Positions 6,591 through 15,303 of a DNA stretch of 64,000 nt are shown here, one piece after another. A program made the translations under genes and the position numbers. The stretch is from Pseudaminobacter sp047739745. Lineage in GTDB: Bacteria; Pseudomonadota; Alphaproteobacteria; Rhizobiales; Rhizobiaceae. The notes under the pieces were generated by a model. That model worked only from the letters and a program-made list of their open reading frames with translations. It was not told the origin of the DNA and did no database searches. Location: the NCBI RefSeq assembly GCF_047739745.1, contig NZ_JBLLVA010000018.1, positions 1 to 64,000 of the forward strand, read 5' to 3'. Within the stretch, counting starts at the first letter, position 1; each line of letters opens with the position of its first letter.

Positions 6591-8603
6591 TCAAATCCTT
6601 CCGCTCGGCAAAACGCTCTCCTCGGCAAAGACGACGCTTCTGCCGGCAACCAGGATGACGCCGCTTTCCTGCATCGAACCGTCCTCTTCACCCCAGGACA
6701 TTTGCCATCGCGTTCCATCGCGTTGGGGCAGCACGAAGGTCGAGGCACGGCGATCCGCATTGAACAACACCGCGATCCGCCGCCCGCCACCGCCGTCGAG
6801 CATCATGGTGCAGCGCCGACGTGCCGGATCGCTCCAGTGCGCCGCCATCGACTGCCCGGTTTCCGTCAGCCATTCGACATCGGCAAGCCCATGCTCGGAC
6901 GAGGCCAAGCCGGTCAGAAACTCAACGCCGCCAAATGCCGAAACCGACCTGCGCAACGAAGACAGGCTCGCCACCGCATCTTCCAGCGCCACATTCCGGC
7001 CGGCCCAGTCAAGCCATGTCACGGCATTATCCTGTGCATAGGCATTGTTGTTGCCGGCTTGCGTGCGGCCGAACTCGTCGCCCGCCGTCAGCATGATCGT
7101 GCCGCGCGAGGCAAACAGCGTCGCCAGCAGCGCGCGTATGTCGCGGCGGCGCCGCTCGATGACCTCACTGTCTTGCGTCTTGCCTTCGACACCGTTGTTC
7201 CAGGAAAAATTCTCGTGGTGGCCGTCGTGATTGCCTTCGCCATTCGCCTCGTTTCGCTTGCGCTCATAGGCAACGAGGTCGGCAAGTGTCATGCCGTCAT
7301 GGGCAGCGATAAAATTTACGCTGCGCGTCCGCTCTCCGGAAAAGACATCCGATGAACCGGCAAGTCGTGTCGCCAAGGCGCCGACCATGCCGTCATCGCC
7401 ACGCCAGAAGCGTCTTATGTCGTCGCGGTAGCGATCGTTCCATTCGAGAAAGGGCGGCGGGAAATTCCCAAGCTGGTAGCCACCGGGCCCGATGTCCCAC
7501 GGCTCGGCGATCATCACCCTATCGCTGAGCTCGACATCGTCGCGAATGTCGCAGAACAGCTCGGCATTCGGATCGAAGCCGCTTTCGCCCCGCCCTAGGA
7601 CGGACGCCAGATCGAAGCGAAATCCATCGACGCCGGCGTAACGGACGAAATGGCGCAGCGCATCGAGGATCATCTCCCGCACGACCGGCCGCTCGCAGGC
7701 GAGCGTGTTGCCAGTGCCGGTATCGTTGATGAGCTTTCCCGTGCGGTCGTGCCGGTAATAAGCTTGTGCGTCGAGGCCGCGCAGGCAGAGCGTCGGACCC
7801 AGCACATCGCTTTCGCCCGTGTGGTTGAACACCAAATCGAGAATGACACCGATGCCGGCATGGCGCAGCGCCGCCACCGTCTCGCGCAACTCGGCAAGGC
7901 CACCCGGTGCAAGGCGCGGCTCGAGCGCCATGAACGAAACCGGATTGTAGCCCCAGGCATTGCTCAGGCCTGGCGGCGGCAGATGACGCTCATCTATCCA
8001 GGCCACGACCGGCATCAGTTCGACTGCACTGACGCCGAGCTTTTGGAGATGTTCGATGATCACCGGATGGGCGAGTGCCGCAATCGTGCCGCGCTGCGCT
8101 TCAGGGATATCCGGATGCAGCATGGTGAAGGCCCGCACCGGCACTTCGTAGATCAGGCCGCCAGGCTGAAACAGCGGCGGTAACGAGGCAAGCGGATCGG
8201 GCAGTTCCGTCACCACGGCTTTCGGCATCAGGAACGCAGTGTCCGGCCCCTCGCCTCTGCGGGCCGAAAGCCGCTCGTCGAAACGGTAGGCCCGGTCGAT
8301 CGCGACCGCATAAGGGTCCATCAGCAACTTGTCGGGATCGAACCAGAGGCCACGGTCCGGTGCGTAGTCGCCATCGGCACGAAAGCCATAGCGCGCGCCG
8401 GCAGCAAGACCAGGCACGAACAGACCATGCACGCCGTCACCTTGCGACTCGAGCGCCAGCCGATCGACTTCGCGATCCTTGTCGTCGAACAGCGAAACCC
8501 ATACCTGCCGCGCCGCACGCGACCAGACTGAAAATCGCGCGCCGTGCCGCGTCAAGGCCGCACCGAAACGCGGCGTTGCATACTCATGGAAGCTCGGTCG
8601 CAT
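6591..8603 (-). CDS. glgX: Glycogen debranching enzyme GlgX
   Basis: Isoamylase-type debranching enzyme that hydrolyses alpha-1,6 branches of phosphorylase-trimmed glycogen. 670 aa: N-terminal CBM48 domain (about 10-100), then the GH13 barrel with DLVFNHTGE (256-264), nucleophile Asp331 in DGFRFDLA, Glu367 in IAEPWD and the AAHDG motif at 433-437. Length is normal for the family. The ATG overlaps the pgm stop codon (TGATG), indicating translational coupling within the operon. Confidence 0.95.
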   Translation of the reverse strand: MRPSFHEYATPRFGAALTRHGARFSVWSRAARQVWVSLFDDKDREVDRLALESQGDGVHGLFVPGLAAGARYGFRADGDYAPDRGLWFDPDKLLMDPYAVAIDRAYRFDERLSARRGEGPDTAFLMPKAVVTELPDPLASLPPLFQPGGLIYEVPVRAFTMLHPDIPEAQRGTIAALAHPVIIEHLQKLGVSAVELMPVVAWIDERHLPPPGLSNAWGYNPVSFMALEPRLAPGGLAELRETVAALRHAGIGVILDLVFNHTGESDVLGPTLCLRGLDAQAYYRHDRTGKLINDTGTGNTLACERPVVREMILDALRHFVRYAGVDGFRFDLASVLGRGESGFDPNAELFCDIRDDVELSDRVMIAEPWDIGPGGYQLGNFPPPFLEWNDRYRDDIRRFWRGDDGMVGALATRLAGSSDVFSGERTRSVNFIAAHDGMTLADLVAYERKRNEANGEGNHDGHHENFSWNNGVEGKTQDSEVIERRRRDIRALLATLFASRGTIMLTAGDEFGRTQAGNNNAYAQDNAVTWLDWAGRNVALEDAVASLSSLRRSVSAFGGVEFLTGLASSEHGLADVEWLTETGQSMAAHWSDPARRRCTMMLDGGGGRRIAVLFNADRRASTFVLPQRDGTRWQMSWGEEDGSMQESGVILVAGRSVVFAEESVLPSGRI

Positions 8604-10231
8604 CAGGTGATAACGCTCGGTCCGTCGCGGCTGGTATGCCGACGGATGCCGGCAATCTCGTCGGCGGCGGCAAGCAGATCGGCGAGTGCCTCCTGCGTAT
8701 CGAGATTGTGGCGCGCCGGATCAGGCTCGTATCGCTCGACATAGAGCCGGAGCGTCGCGCCCGAGGTTCCGGTGCCGGAGAGCCGCAGCACGACGCGTGA
8801 GCCGCCCTCGAACAGGATGCGGATGCCCTGATGCTCACTGACCGAACCGTCGACCGGATCGCGATAGGCGAAGTCGTCCGCCTTGGCGATCTTCATGCCA
8901 CGCACCACCTTGCCGGACAGCGTCGCCAGTTTGCCGCGCAATTCATCGACCAGCGCGTTGGCGGCCTCCGTTGCCACCTCCTCATAGTCGTGGCGCGAAT
9001 AATAGTTCCGGCCGAACGTCGCCCAATGTTCGGTGGCGATCTCTTTGACGCTTTGCCCGCGCACGGCAAGGATGTTCAACCACAGCAGCACGGCCCATAG
9101 CCCATCCTTCTCGCGAACATGGTCCGAGCCGGTTCCAGCACTTTCCTCACCACAGATCGTCGCCATGCCGGCGTCGAGAAGATTGCCGAAGAACTTCCAG
9201 CCGGTGGGGGTCTCATACATGCCGATGCCGAGCTTTTTGGCAACGAGATCGGCCGCGCCGCTGGTCGGCATGGAACGCGCAATGCCCTTCAAACCGGCGC
9301 TGTAACCCGGCGCCAGATGGGCGTTGGCCACAAGCATCGCGAGCGAATCCGACGGCGTTACGAAAATGCCGCGCCCGATGATCAGGTTGCGGTCGCCGTC
9401 GCCATCGGAGGCCGCGCCGAAGTCCGGTGCGTTCGGCCCCATCATCTCGTCATACAGAGCTTTGGCGTGGACGAGGTTGGGATCGGGGTGATGGCCGCCG
9501 AAATCCGGCAATGGCACGAAGTTGCGGGCGGTGCCTTCCGGCGCACCAAGGTGCTTTTCCAGAATCTCCTTGGCATAAGGGCCGGTCACCGCATGCATGG
9601 CATCGAAGGCCATGCGAAAGCCCGACGTGAACATCTTGCGAATGGCATCGAAGTCGAACAGGCTTTCCATCAAATCCGCATAGTCGGCGACCGGATCGAT
9701 GATTTCGACCTTCATGCCCGCCACTTCGACAGTGCCCATGGTGTCGATATCGACGGGGTCGATATCGACGATCAGATAGCGTGAAATCGCCTTCGAGCGC
9801 TCGAACACGGCATCGGTGATCTTTTCCGGCGCGGGACCGCCATTGCCGATATTGTACTTGATACCGAAATCCTCATGCGGCCCGCCTGGATTGTGGCTGG
9901 CCGACAGCACGATACCGCCGAACGCCTTGTTCTTGCGGATGATGTGGGAAGCGGCCGGCGTCGACAATATGCCGCCCTTGCCGATGATGGCGCGGCCGAA
10001 TCCGTTTGCCGCGGCCATCGCGATCACCGTCTGGATGACCTCGCGGTTGTAGAAGCGGCCGTCGCCGCCGACGACCAGCGTCTTTCCTCGAAAGCCTTCG
10101 AGCGAATCGAACAACGACTGGACGAAGTTCTCGACATAATGCGGCTGCTGAAACACCGGCACCTTCTTCCTCAGCCCCGAGGTGCCTGGCTTTTGATCGG
10201 GAAACGGTGTGGTTTCGACGGTTCTTGCCAT
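8603..10231 (-). CDS. pgm: Phosphoglucomutase (alpha-D-glucose specific)
   Basis: Interconverts glucose-1-phosphate and glucose-6-phosphate, linking glycogen metabolism to central carbon. The 542-aa protein contains the phosphoserine loop SASHNPGG (Ser112) and the Mg-binding loop DGDGDR (276-281), with the C-terminal LSGTGT phosphate-binding loop. It lies 3 bp downstream of glgA and overlaps glgX by one base, the arrangement seen in Agrobacterium-type glg operons. Confidence 0.95.
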   Translation of the reverse strand: MARTVETTPFPDQKPGTSGLRKKVPVFQQPHYVENFVQSLFDSLEGFRGKTLVVGGDGRFYNREVIQTVIAMAAANGFGRAIIGKGGILSTPAASHIIRKNKAFGGIVLSASHNPGGPHEDFGIKYNIGNGGPAPEKITDAVFERSKAISRYLIVDIDPVDIDTMGTVEVAGMKVEIIDPVADYADLMESLFDFDAIRKMFTSGFRMAFDAMHAVTGPYAKEILEKHLGAPEGTARNFVPLPDFGGHHPDPNLVHAKALYDEMMGPNAPDFGAASDGDGDRNLIIGRGIFVTPSDSLAMLVANAHLAPGYSAGLKGIARSMPTSGAADLVAKKLGIGMYETPTGWKFFGNLLDAGMATICGEESAGTGSDHVREKDGLWAVLLWLNILAVRGQSVKEIATEHWATFGRNYYSRHDYEEVATEAANALVDELRGKLATLSGKVVRGMKIAKADDFAYRDPVDGSVSEHQGIRILFEGGSRVVLRLSGTGTSGATLRLYVERYEPDPARHNLDTQEALADLLAAADEIAGIRRHTSRDGPSVIT

Positions 10232-10234
10232 GCG

Positions 10235-11680
10235 TCACGCAGCCTTTCTTGAAATCAGCGATCGGTAGAGTTGTGCGTATTTGCCAGCGCTCCGCGCCCA
10301 CGAAACGTCCGATTTCATGCCCTGCCGCTGGATTGACGCCCAGACCGGCCGATCCGCGTAGACGGCGACGGCGCGGCGAATGGCATGCAGGAACGAGTTG
10401 CCGTTTTCGGGCGCGAACTGGAAACCGGTCGCCACCCCGGCGCCAAGTGCCGCCTCATTGGCCTCGATGACGGTATCGGCGAGCCCCCCTGTCCGCGCAA
10501 CGATCGGCACGCAGCCATAGCGCAGGCCGTAAAGCTGCGTCAGCCCGCATGGCTCGAAACGCGATGGAATGACGATCGCGTCGCAGCCGCCCTGCATGAT
10601 ATGAGAGAGTGTCTCGTCGAAGCCGATTATCGCACCGACGCGTCCCGGATGGCGGGCGGCGCCCGCAAGCAGCGCCGCCTCGAGCGCCACGTCCCCGGAA
10701 CCGAGGATGGCCAGTCTGGCGCCCGAGGCCACCACTTCGTCCAGGATCGAACTCAGGACGTCCATTCCCTTCTGCCAGGTCAGTCGGCTGACGACGCAGA
10801 GAATAGGGCCGCCGTCTTGATCCAGTTGAAACCGTTCTTCCACCGCTCGCTTGTTGGCGGTGCGAAGCTTCACGGTTTTGGCGGAGAAATTGGCGGCAAG
10901 ATGGCGGTCTGTCGCCGGATCCCATATGTCCACGTCGATGCCGTTGACGATTCCCGTAAGATCGGCGGCGCGCAAATTGACCAATCCCTCCAGCCCCATG
11001 CCGAAGGCGGGCGTGCGGATTTCCTGCGCATAGGTCGGACTGACCGTGGTGATCGCCCAGGCGGCCTGCAGTCCGGCCTTCATGTAGCCGACCCCGCCAT
11101 AATATTCCACGCCGTCGATCGACATGGCGCTGGCCGGCAATCCGAGCTCGGAAAAGATCGCCGCCGGAAAGCGGCCTTGAAAGGCCAGGTTGTGGACAGT
11201 CATGACCGAGGGTACGCCGGCCGCCTTTCCGTAACGCATATAGGCAAGCGTCATCGCCGCCTGCCAGTCATGAGCATGGACGATATCCGGCGCATAGCCA
11301 GGGATTGCCCCCGCCGCGATATCGGCGCCAACCTGGCCAAGGGCGGCGAACCGCCGCCAATTGTCGGCCCATTCGGCGCCGCTTGCATCGCCATAAGGCC
11401 CACCGATGCGATCGAATAGATGCGGCGCATCGAGCACCAGGAGATCAAGCCCGGATATGTCGATCGCAAAGAGACGCGCCTCGCTGCCCTGGATATCCGA
11501 ATAGGTCAGGAGCGGCTTCATTCGACTGAAGGCTCCCATCACCACCGGATATCCAGGAACCAGCGTCCGCGTCGAAACGCCCTGCTTGGCGAGCGCTATC
11601 GGCAGCGCGCCGGCGACATCGGCGAGGCCGCCACTCTTGACGAGCGGAAAGATCTCCGGCGTGACGGAAAGTACCTGCAC
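10235..11680 (-). CDS. glgA: Glycogen synthase (ADP-glucose dependent)
   Basis: GT5 glycosyltransferase that adds glucose from ADP-glucose to the growing alpha-1,4 chain. 481 aa with the N-terminal KSGGLADV substrate-binding motif (15-22) and the C-terminal PSRFEPCGLTQLYG signature. The start is a GTG at 11680 preceded by GAGGGG. An extragenic palindrome sits in the 79-bp gap to glgC, so the downstream half of the operon could have separate mRNA stability. Confidence 0.95.
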   Translation of the reverse strand: MQVLSVTPEIFPLVKSGGLADVAGALPIALAKQGVSTRTLVPGYPVVMGAFSRMKPLLTYSDIQGSEARLFAIDISGLDLLVLDAPHLFDRIGGPYGDASGAEWADNWRRFAALGQVGADIAAGAIPGYAPDIVHAHDWQAAMTLAYMRYGKAAGVPSVMTVHNLAFQGRFPAAIFSELGLPASAMSIDGVEYYGGVGYMKAGLQAAWAITTVSPTYAQEIRTPAFGMGLEGLVNLRAADLTGIVNGIDVDIWDPATDRHLAANFSAKTVKLRTANKRAVEERFQLDQDGGPILCVVSRLTWQKGMDVLSSILDEVVASGARLAILGSGDVALEAALLAGAARHPGRVGAIIGFDETLSHIMQGGCDAIVIPSRFEPCGLTQLYGLRYGCVPIVARTGGLADTVIEANEAALGAGVATGFQFAPENGNSFLHAIRRAVAVYADRPVWASIQRQGMKSDVSWARSAGKYAQLYRSLISRKAA

Positions 11681-11697
11681 TGCTGCCCCTCTTTTGA

Positions 11698-11728
11698 AGC
11701 GGTTCCTGCTTTGAATCGAAGAACCGCT
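11698..11728. repeat. Extragenic palindrome in the glgC-glgA gap
   Basis: AGCGGTTC (11698-11705) and GAACCGCT (11721-11728) form a perfect 8-bp stem around a 15-nt loop containing a GAATC site. The sequence resembles AGCGGTTC...GAACCGCTCTAATT palindromes that I recall as dispersed in Rhizobiales intergenic regions; dispersion in this genome cannot be tested here. Confidence 0.6.
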
Positions 11729-11759
11729 CTAATTACTTGATTCAAATACGAAAGCTATT

Positions 11760-13025
11760 TCATCCTTCAAGCCGGTCGATCATCGGCTGCGTGATCAGGC
11801 AAATGCCCTTTTCCGAAACGCGAAAGCGCTTGGCGTCCGATTCCGGGTCCTCTCCGACCACCAGCCCTTCGGGAATCCTCACCCCATGATCGAGGATGAC
11901 CCGCTTCAATCGAGCGCTACGACCTACATAGCAATCCGGCAGCATGACGACTTCTTCCAGGTTGGCATAGGAGTTGATGCGCGCGCCGGTAAAGATCAGG
12001 CTGCGCCAAAGTGCTGCCCCCGAAACGATGCAGTCGCCGGCCACCAGCGACGACACCGCCATGCCGCGCCTTCCGTCCTCGTCATGGACGAACTTTGCCG
12101 GCGGCTTCAACTCGGAATAGGTCCAAATCGGCCAATCGCGATCATATAGATCGAGATCCGGAGTAACGTCGGTGAGGTCGATATTGGCCTCCCAATAGGC
12201 GTCGAGCGTTCCGACATCGCGCCAGTAAGCTTCGTCCTCCGCGCTCGAGCGCACGCAGGACTTGGCGAAGCGATGCGCCACCGCCTTACCGTTCTTAACG
12301 ATATAAGGGATGATGTCCTTGCCGAAATCGCGACTCGACTCCGGATCGTTTGCGTCGCGGCGCAACTGCTCCAGCAGGAAGTTGGTGCGAAATACATAGA
12401 TGCCCATCGAAACCAGCGAGAAGCCGGGCTTGTCGGGCATGGAAGGCGGATCCGCCGGCTTTTCGACGAAGGATATGATGTTGTCCTTATCGTCGATATG
12501 CATGACGCCGAAACTGCTCGCCTCCTCGCGCGGCACTTCCAGACAGCCCACGGTCACGTCGGCGCCGGCTTCGACATGCTGGCGCAGCATCAGTTCGTAA
12601 TCCATCTTGTAGATGTGGTCGCCGGCAAGGATGACCATGTATTCAGGGCTGTAGCTTTCGATGATGTCGATGTTCTGATAGACGGCGTCGGCCGTTCCCT
12701 CATACCACTGTGTCTCGGAAACCCGCTGGCTCGCCGGGAGAATGTCGAAGCTTTCGTTTCGTTCCGGTCGCAGGAAATTCCAGCCCCGTTGAAGATGGCG
12801 GATCAGGGAATGTGCCTTGTACTGGGTCGCCACGCCAAGGTGGCGAATGCCGGAGTTCAAGGCATTCGACAGTGCGAAATCTATGATGCGCGTTTTGCCG
12901 CCGAAGAAGACCGCAGGCTTGGCGCGGCGATCAGTCAGTTCCTTCAGGCGACTGCCGCGCCCTCCGGCCAGCACATAGGCCATGGCATCGCGCGCCAGCG
13001 GCTGCGGTCTTTTCGACATCGGCAT
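11760..13025 (-). CDS. glgC: Glucose-1-phosphate adenylyltransferase
   Basis: Makes ADP-glucose from glucose-1-phosphate and ATP, the committed and allosterically regulated step of glycogen synthesis. 421 aa, standard length: nucleotide-binding GGRGSRLKELTDRRAKPAV near the N-terminus, substrate segments such as GTADAVYQN and LAGDHIYKMDY, and a left-handed beta-helix C-terminal domain. The ATG at 13025 follows GGGAGGAAATC; a second in-frame ATG two codons on is possible. It lies 17 bp from glgB. Confidence 0.96.
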   Translation of the reverse strand: MPMSKRPQPLARDAMAYVLAGGRGSRLKELTDRRAKPAVFFGGKTRIIDFALSNALNSGIRHLGVATQYKAHSLIRHLQRGWNFLRPERNESFDILPASQRVSETQWYEGTADAVYQNIDIIESYSPEYMVILAGDHIYKMDYELMLRQHVEAGADVTVGCLEVPREEASSFGVMHIDDKDNIISFVEKPADPPSMPDKPGFSLVSMGIYVFRTNFLLEQLRRDANDPESSRDFGKDIIPYIVKNGKAVAHRFAKSCVRSSAEDEAYWRDVGTLDAYWEANIDLTDVTPDLDLYDRDWPIWTYSELKPPAKFVHDEDGRRGMAVSSLVAGDCIVSGAALWRSLIFTGARINSYANLEEVVMLPDCYVGRSARLKRVILDHGVRIPEGLVVGEDPESDAKRFRVSEKGICLITQPMIDRLEG

Positions 13026-13042
13026 GATTTCCTCCCGAACAG

Positions 13043-15259
13043 CTACTCCCCGACGAATTCAAGCATCAGCGTGGCCAGCGGCGGCAGAACCATCTTCGCG
13101 TGGATGTTTCCGTCCTTCCCCGCCACGGCCTCGACCATGCCGGCATTGCCCTTGCCCGACCCGCCGTAATCGGCGGCATCGGTATTCATGATCTCGCGCC
13201 ATTTACCGGCAAACGGCAAAGGCACGCGGTAGTTCGCGCGCAGCACCGGCGTGAAGTTGGAGACGACGGCAATCGGGCTGGCACCCGGCGCCGAACGCAG
13301 CCAGGCAAAGACCGAATTGGCACTGTCATCGACGATGAGCCAGGAGAAACCTTCCGGCTCGCAGTCGCGCGCGTGGAGGGCGGCGCGTGACCTGTATAGG
13401 TGGTTGAGGTCGCGAACGAGCATCCGCATGCCACAATGCGGCGCATGGTCGAGCAGATGCCAGTCGAGCTGGCGCGCCTCGCTCCACTCGTCGCGCTGCG
13501 CGAACTCCTGCCCCATGAACAGCAGCTTCTTGCCGGGATAGCCCCACATGAAAGCATAGTAAGCGCGCAGACTGCTGAATTTCTGCCAGTCATCGCCGGC
13601 CATCTTGTGGAGCAGGCTGCCCTTGCCGTGGACGACCTCGTCATGGGAAAGCGGCAGCACGAAGTTCTCGCTGAAGGCATAGACCAGCCCGAAAGTGATC
13701 TCGCCGTGGTGGTGCTTACGATGAACCGGCTCACGCGCCAGATAAGCGAGCGTATCGTTCATGAAGCCCATGTTCCATTTGAAGCCGAAGCCGAGACCGC
13801 CTTCATGCACCGGCCGGGAAACCTTCGGCCATGAGGTCGATTCCTCGGCAATCGTCATGATGCCGGGGTGCGCGCCATAGACGGCGCTATTCATCCGCTG
13901 AAGAAAGCCGACCGCTTCCAGGTTCTCGCGTCCGCCCTGCTCGTTCGGCACCCATTCGCCTTCCTTGCGGGAGTAATCGAGATAAAGCATCGAGGCGACG
14001 GCATCGACGCGCAAGCCGTCGAGATGGTACTTCTCCGCCCAAAACAGCGCGTTGTTGACCAGGTAGGAAGCGACCTCGCGGCGGCCGAAATTGTAGATCG
14101 CCGTGTTCCAATCCGGATGGAAGCCCTTGCGCGGATCCTCATGCTCGTAAAGAGCGGTTCCGTCGAAATGCGCCAGCCCATGTTCGTCGGTGGGGAAATG
14201 CGCCGGCACCCAGTCGAGGATCACGCCGACGCCGGCGCGATGCGCTCCATCGACGAACCGCGCAAAACCCTCCGGCTCGCCAAATCGGGCCGTCGGCGCA
14301 TAGAGCCCGGTCGTCTGATACCCCCATGACGGATCGTAGGGGTGTTCGGTGATCGGCATAAACTCGATATGGGTAAAACCCATTTCGACAACGTAAGGGA
14401 TCAGCGCGTCGGCCAGTTCGTCCCAGCTCAGAAAGCCGCCCTCGCGGCTCCGGCGCCAGGAGCCGGCATGGACCTCATAAATCGACATCGGTTGCCGGCG
14501 GGGGTCGGCGCTGCTCCAGAACGCTTGATGCGCCTCGTCGCCCCATCGATGCGAAAGCGGTGCGGCCGTAACCGAGGCGGTTGCCGGCCGCAGCTCTGAG
14601 CGGAAAGCAAACGGGTCCGCCTTGAGCGGCAGTTTCTCGCCTTTCGCGCCGATGATCTCGAACTTATAGGTGCGGCCGACGTCGATCTCGGGAATGAATA
14701 TCTCCCACACACCGGTATCGCGTCGATGCCGCATGACGTGGCGGCGACCGTCCCACTCGTTGAAGTCACCAACCACCGAAACGCGCTTGGCATTGGGCGC
14801 CCAGACGGCGAAATGCACGCCCGACGCGCCCTCATGGTCGATCATATGCGCGCCAAGCTTGTCGAAAAGCCTGAGATGCGCCCCTTCGGCGATGTAGTAA
14901 TCGTCCATCGGTCCCAATACCGGGCCGAAGGAGTAAGGATCGCTCACCCACCATTCGCCACCGGCGTTGCGGGCGCGGTATCGAACCGGCTGGCGCTCGC
15001 GGATCGAGAGCCTGCCCTCGAAGAAGCCGGCCTCATGGCGGCGAAGCAGTTCGCCGGCGTCCTCGCCCGTGAGCGTGAAGGCTGTCACAGCCTGCGCATG
15101 CGGAATGAAGCAGCGCGCCACGAAGTCCTTCCCGGCCGCCTGGACTCCGAGAATCGAGAACGGGTCCTCATGCGCGCCTTTGACGATCGCCTCGACGTCG
15201 CTTGCCGCGATCTCTGAAGGTGGTTCGTGGGTCGCGGCCCTGGCGCGCAGCTCGTTCAT
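13043..15259 (-). CDS. glgB: 1,4-alpha-glucan branching enzyme
   Basis: Transfers alpha-1,4 segments to form alpha-1,6 branches in glycogen. 738 aa with an N1 domain, a CBM48 (about 130-230) and a GH13 barrel carrying nucleophile Asp419 in GLRVDAV, acid/base Glu472 in IAEES and Asp540 in LSHDEVVHGKG, then a C-terminal beta domain. Presence of the N1 extension makes this the long form typical of Proteobacteria. Confidence 0.96.
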   Translation of the reverse strand: MNELRARAATHEPPSEIAASDVEAIVKGAHEDPFSILGVQAAGKDFVARCFIPHAQAVTAFTLTGEDAGELLRRHEAGFFEGRLSIRERQPVRYRARNAGGEWWVSDPYSFGPVLGPMDDYYIAEGAHLRLFDKLGAHMIDHEGASGVHFAVWAPNAKRVSVVGDFNEWDGRRHVMRHRRDTGVWEIFIPEIDVGRTYKFEIIGAKGEKLPLKADPFAFRSELRPATASVTAAPLSHRWGDEAHQAFWSSADPRRQPMSIYEVHAGSWRRSREGGFLSWDELADALIPYVVEMGFTHIEFMPITEHPYDPSWGYQTTGLYAPTARFGEPEGFARFVDGAHRAGVGVILDWVPAHFPTDEHGLAHFDGTALYEHEDPRKGFHPDWNTAIYNFGRREVASYLVNNALFWAEKYHLDGLRVDAVASMLYLDYSRKEGEWVPNEQGGRENLEAVGFLQRMNSAVYGAHPGIMTIAEESTSWPKVSRPVHEGGLGFGFKWNMGFMNDTLAYLAREPVHRKHHHGEITFGLVYAFSENFVLPLSHDEVVHGKGSLLHKMAGDDWQKFSSLRAYYAFMWGYPGKKLLFMGQEFAQRDEWSEARQLDWHLLDHAPHCGMRMLVRDLNHLYRSRAALHARDCEPEGFSWLIVDDSANSVFAWLRSAPGASPIAVVSNFTPVLRANYRVPLPFAGKWREIMNTDAADYGGSGKGNAGMVEAVAGKDGNIHAKMVLPPLATLMLEFVGE

Positions 15260-15303
15260 ATGCCGGCCGCTCCTCCCTTACGGCGTCGGCCCATGCAATC
15301 ACA

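Noticed and set aside
5235..7355. 706-codon plus-strand frame opposite glgX and the alpha-glucosidase
   Set aside because: Shadow of two conserved GH13 genes caused by third-position GC; no recognisable domain or ribosome site.
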